In this document: positions 5,778 to 7,877 of the stretch, piece by piece
How the letters are laid out: each line of letters begins with the position of its first letter
How positions within the stretch are numbered: the first letter of the stretch is position 1
NCBI GenBank assembly: GCA_015489185.1
Contig: WGAE01000148.1
Span: 1-7,877, forward strand
Length of the DNA: 7,877 bases
Direction: 5' to 3'
Source: Campylobacterales bacterium
Lineage (GTDB): Bacteria; Campylobacterota; Campylobacteria; Campylobacterales; QNZT01
Notes under the pieces: generated by a model
What the model saw: only the letters and a program-made list of their open reading frames with translations
What the model was told of the DNA's origin: nothing
Database searches by the model: none
Position numbers and translations under genes: made by a program

Positions 5778-6737
5778 TCAACGCAACCGAAACAGCACCA
5801 AAAGTGTTTTTTGAAAAAAGTTGCCGTTATCGTCGCTGATCATGAGCCATAAATCGTTATGAAGATGTGTCAACCCTTCAAAATTATCAAGCTTCCATCC
5901 GTCACGACTTTCTGCGCTAAAAAGCGTCTCGGTACGACAACGCCCCTGTTTGCGTTTTTCAAGATCGATCATACAAAGCTTCACCCCAATCTCCAGTGTA
6001 GGTGTCAGTGTCACTTTACGCATCAACGCTAACACCTTGTCATTTCTCAGTGCAGCCAGTTCCGTCAGAGCATAGTCGGGGGCTTCATGAAACGTGCAAA
6101 TCTTTCCTTGTGCGTTGTAAAGCGCATTTTCGGTTCGCTTCTCGGTTTTGAGCGGTTTTTCCGGAGCCGTTAATGTTCCAAATTTTCGGCTGTATGCAAC
6201 CGATTCGAGCATTTTGTTACGCGAACGATAATTGAAACGTTTTCGTAACTCCGACGGAAGACGCGTTAAATCACCCGAACCGGCACTTAAAACTTCGGCA
6301 TCGGGATCATAGACCCTGATACGCGGAAAATGTTCAAACGAAACCAAAAGCTTCGGCCTGCCGTTTTGGCGTATCAGCGCCATTCCTTCGGAGTCGCTTT
6401 TTTTGATAAAAAATTTATGTCCGTTGTGGTCACGCAATCGCTTCGCCCACAACGGTTTGAGCAAAACGATCTTGTCGTCTGTCACCGCAAGCGTAAACGC
6501 AAAAAGTCGCCCGCGGTCGCTAAGCATATAGAGCCGTTTGGTCTTGTCATCGTATGCCAGTGCGGAGATACCGAAAAACGCTTCCCCTTCTATCGCGTCA
6601 AAACGGACAATTTTTGTATCGAGTATTTGCAGACGTCCGGTACTCTCTTCAAGATAGCCCGGCGGCTGTATCTTGTAGGGGATCAATGCCGCACCCAACG
6701 TTGCGACAACCAACAAGAAAAGTAAAATCAGTCGCAT
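5778..6737 (-). CDS. Exported phytase-like esterase-domain protein
   Basis: A 319-residue protein with an N-terminal hydrophobic segment (residues 2-20), acting as signal peptide or anchor, so the body is likely periplasmic. The repeating pattern SALAYDDKTKRLYMLSDRG (58-76), DSEGMAL (115-121), and C-terminal NFEGLTHLHNDLWLMISDDN (285-304) with QKTLLVLFRL is characteristic of the family annotated as 'esterase-like activity of phytase' (Pfam Phytase-like), a beta-propeller-type fold. The DSEG and FEG acidic sites may bind metal. The substrate is unknown, and no alkaline-phosphatase or HAP phytase motif is seen, so a true phytase role is doubtful. Its ATG overlaps the tcdA-like stop by 10 bases, implying translational coupling as the last gene of the surE operon. 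Only 5 bases separate its stop from that of the convergent channel gene. Confidence 0.75.
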   Translation of the reverse strand: MRLILLFLLVVATLGAALIPYKIQPPGYLEESTGRLQILDTKIVRFDAIEGEAFFGISALAYDDKTKRLYMLSDRGRLFAFTLAVTDDKIVLLKPLWAKRLRDHNGHKFFIKKSDSEGMALIRQNGRPKLLVSFEHFPRIRVYDPDAEVLSAGSGDLTRLPSELRKRFNYRSRNKMLESVAYSRKFGTLTAPEKPLKTEKRTENALYNAQGKICTFHEAPDYALTELAALRNDKVLALMRKVTLTPTLEIGVKLCMIDLEKRKQGRCRTETLFSAESRDGWKLDNFEGLTHLHNDLWLMISDDNGNFFQKTLLVLFRLR

Positions 6738-7360
6738 AACCGTCTAATCGCTTCGGAGCAGAGTGTCAAACCAAACGCTCCCGTCACACCGACAAATGAT
6801 CCGAGATCTTTACAACGAGGTATTTCGGGTGAAAAGACGACGGGAAAATCCCCCTTAAAACCGCTCTTTTTCAGTTCATAACGAAACTTTTTCGCCAGCG
6901 GATCACCGTGTGTTTTCCAGATTGATGCAATCTCAATACGCGTCGGATCGAGTTTTTTCGCGCCGCCTGTTGATGCGATCAGCTTCGGCGCAACCCGATG
7001 CGCAAGCGCTACTTTCGCGATCATATCGTCGATCGCATCCAGCACCAAGTCGTACGGTGAAAAATCAAACCGCTCCACCCATTCAGGCGTAATTCGTGCC
7101 ACAATCGGCGTCACTGTCGGATAGAGCGTTTTGAGATGTTCCACTTTGAGTGCACCGACGTTATCGCTGCCGATCTGCCTGTTTTGGTTGCTCTCTTCGA
7201 ACGTATCGCAATCGACAATCGTCACATCCCGTACGCCCGTACGTACCAGACAATCGAGACAAAAGCCGCCGACACCGCCTGTTCCGAGTAAAAGGATTTT
7301 TGCGTTTTGGATCTTTTCAAAATCCTCTCCGAGCAACATCCGTACACGGGCGTATCTCAT
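6728..7360 (-). CDS. tcdA: ThiF/HesA-fold E1-like protein, TcdA-type tRNA t6A dehydratase
   Basis: A 210-residue cytoplasmic enzyme. TcdA (CsdL) uses ATP to cyclise N6-threonylcarbamoyladenosine at position 37 of ANN-decoding tRNAs to ct6A. Seen here: the nucleotide-binding loop GTGGVGG (26-32), ARTG-like VRTGV (39-43), D50 to NQNRQ (58-62), VGALK (68-72), VLDAIDD (106-112) and the TcdA-typical STGGAKKLDPT (130-140) followed by KTHGDPLAKK (149-158). C183 is a candidate for the functional cysteine near the C-terminus. There is no CxxC zinc pair, against MoeB/ThiF. It is shorter than E. coli TcdA (268 residues), mainly lacking length in the last third. ATG 7360 is chosen because it overlaps the surE stop as ATGA; a GTG two codons upstream is possible. 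No cysteine desulfurase partner (csdA/csdE) is in view. Confidence 0.8.
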   Translation of the reverse strand: MRYARVRMLLGEDFEKIQNAKILLLGTGGVGGFCLDCLVRTGVRDVTIVDCDTFEESNQNRQIGSDNVGALKVEHLKTLYPTVTPIVARITPEWVERFDFSPYDLVLDAIDDMIAKVALAHRVAPKLIASTGGAKKLDPTRIEIASIWKTHGDPLAKKFRYELKKSGFKGDFPVVFSPEIPRCKDLGSFVGVTGAFGLTLCSEAIRRLCD

Positions 7361-7877
7361 AACCACGTTTCCAGTTTTTCGATATCTTCGTACGATGTCA
7401 TATCCAGATGAATCGGCGTGATCGAAACATACCCTTCATGCACCGCTTCAAGATCACACATATGCCGTTCGCTCCGCTTCTGCCACTCAAATGCCGGCAA
7501 ACCGATCCACCAGTACTCTTCACCACGCGGATTTCGATGCAAATGCGCACTGTTGGCATAGACCCGAATTCCCGCGTTGGTCACTTTGTACCCTTTGCAC
7601 ACCTCTTTGGGAATCGGCGGGACATTGACGTTGAGCAGCTTACGCTCTCCCAGCGGGTAAGTCCCTTCCAACACCTTTTTCGCCAGATCATACGCCACCT
7701 CTGCCGCCAGATCATACCCGAAATCGAAAATATTCTGGCACTTATCTTTACAAACCTGAGAAATCGCGATGGAAGGCACCCCCTGCAACACCCCTTCCAT
7801 CGCACCGCCGACCGTGCCGCTGTAAGTGATATCTTCCCCCATATTGGAGCCTTTATTAATACCGCTGACAATCAAAT
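7357..7877 (-). CDS. surE: 5'/3'-nucleotidase SurE (N-terminus beyond the window)
   Basis: The frame is open to the window end; 173 residues are visible out of about 250-265 usual for the family. SurE is a metal-dependent nucleoside monophosphate phosphatase of the cytoplasm, linked to stationary-phase survival. The visible part opens with the diagnostic SGINKGSNMGEDITYSGTVGG followed by EGVLQGVPSIAIS; the asparagine of SGIN is a metal ligand. LLNVNVPP and the VHEGYVSITPI near the end are also typical. The N-terminal catalytic DD pair and serine would be among roughly 85 residues outside the window. It is first of the visible operon, its TGA overlapping the start of the tcdA-like gene by four bases. 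Confidence 0.93.
   Translation of the reverse strand, partial: LIVSGINKGSNMGEDITYSGTVGGAMEGVLQGVPSIAISQVCKDKCQNIFDFGYDLAAEVAYDLAKKVLEGTYPLGERKLLNVNVPPIPKEVCKGYKVTNAGIRVYANSAHLHRNPRGEEYWWIGLPAFEWQKRSERHMCDLEAVHEGYVSITPIHLDMTSYEDIEKLETWL

Noticed and set aside
6728..7360. MoeB or ThiF sulfur-carrier adenylyltransferase
   Set aside because: No zinc-binding CxxC pairs, and the STGGAKKLDPT and DPLAKK segments point to TcdA instead.

Overview
The window looks like a chromosomal stretch from a proteobacterium-like, probably Campylobacterota (Sulfurovum/Sulfurimonas-type) organism. The pointers are a moderately AT-rich genome, very AT-rich promoter regions, short intergenic gaps, and gene families typical of sulfur-oxidising relatives. 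This placement is an inference from gene content and style; no rRNA or other marker is present.

Layout. (1) Positions 1-858, + strand: the 3' end of a Lys/Cys/Gly-rich secreted peptide (repeated KCG/GKCG units, HvfA-like), a terminator, then a small DoxX-type membrane protein resembling HvfX. Together they suggest a copper-handling modified-peptide (RiPP metallophore) locus whose modifying enzymes are not in view. (2) Positions 897-3795, - strand: a two-gene unit. The first gene encodes a crotonase-fold protein with the signature motifs and both catalytic glutamates of RpfF, the DSF (cis-2-unsaturated fatty acid) quorum-signal synthase. The second encodes a membrane protein whose N-terminus resembles the five-helix DSF sensor of RpfC, but joined to a degenerate GGDEF and an apparently intact EAL domain instead of a histidine kinase. 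(3) Positions 3976-5772, + strand, divergent from rpfF: an MscS-family mechanosensitive channel with a signal peptide and a large, partly coiled-coil periplasmic region. (4) Positions 5778-7877, - strand: a tightly overlapping surE - tcdA-like - phytase-like esterase operon, with surE cut by the window end.

The most interesting part is region 2. It reads as a self-contained cell-cell signalling cassette: a synthase makes a diffusible fatty acid, and a one-component receptor converts its detection directly into c-di-GMP hydrolysis. This would bypass the RpfC histidine kinase and the RpfG HD-GYP regulator of Xanthomonas, and is analogous in logic to, but built differently from, the soluble PAS-GGDEF-EAL receptor RpfR of Burkholderia. 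The receptor assignment is inferred from remembered RpfC motifs and gene adjacency and has not been tested by any search.

No tRNA, rRNA, CRISPR array, insertion sequence or phage gene was seen.
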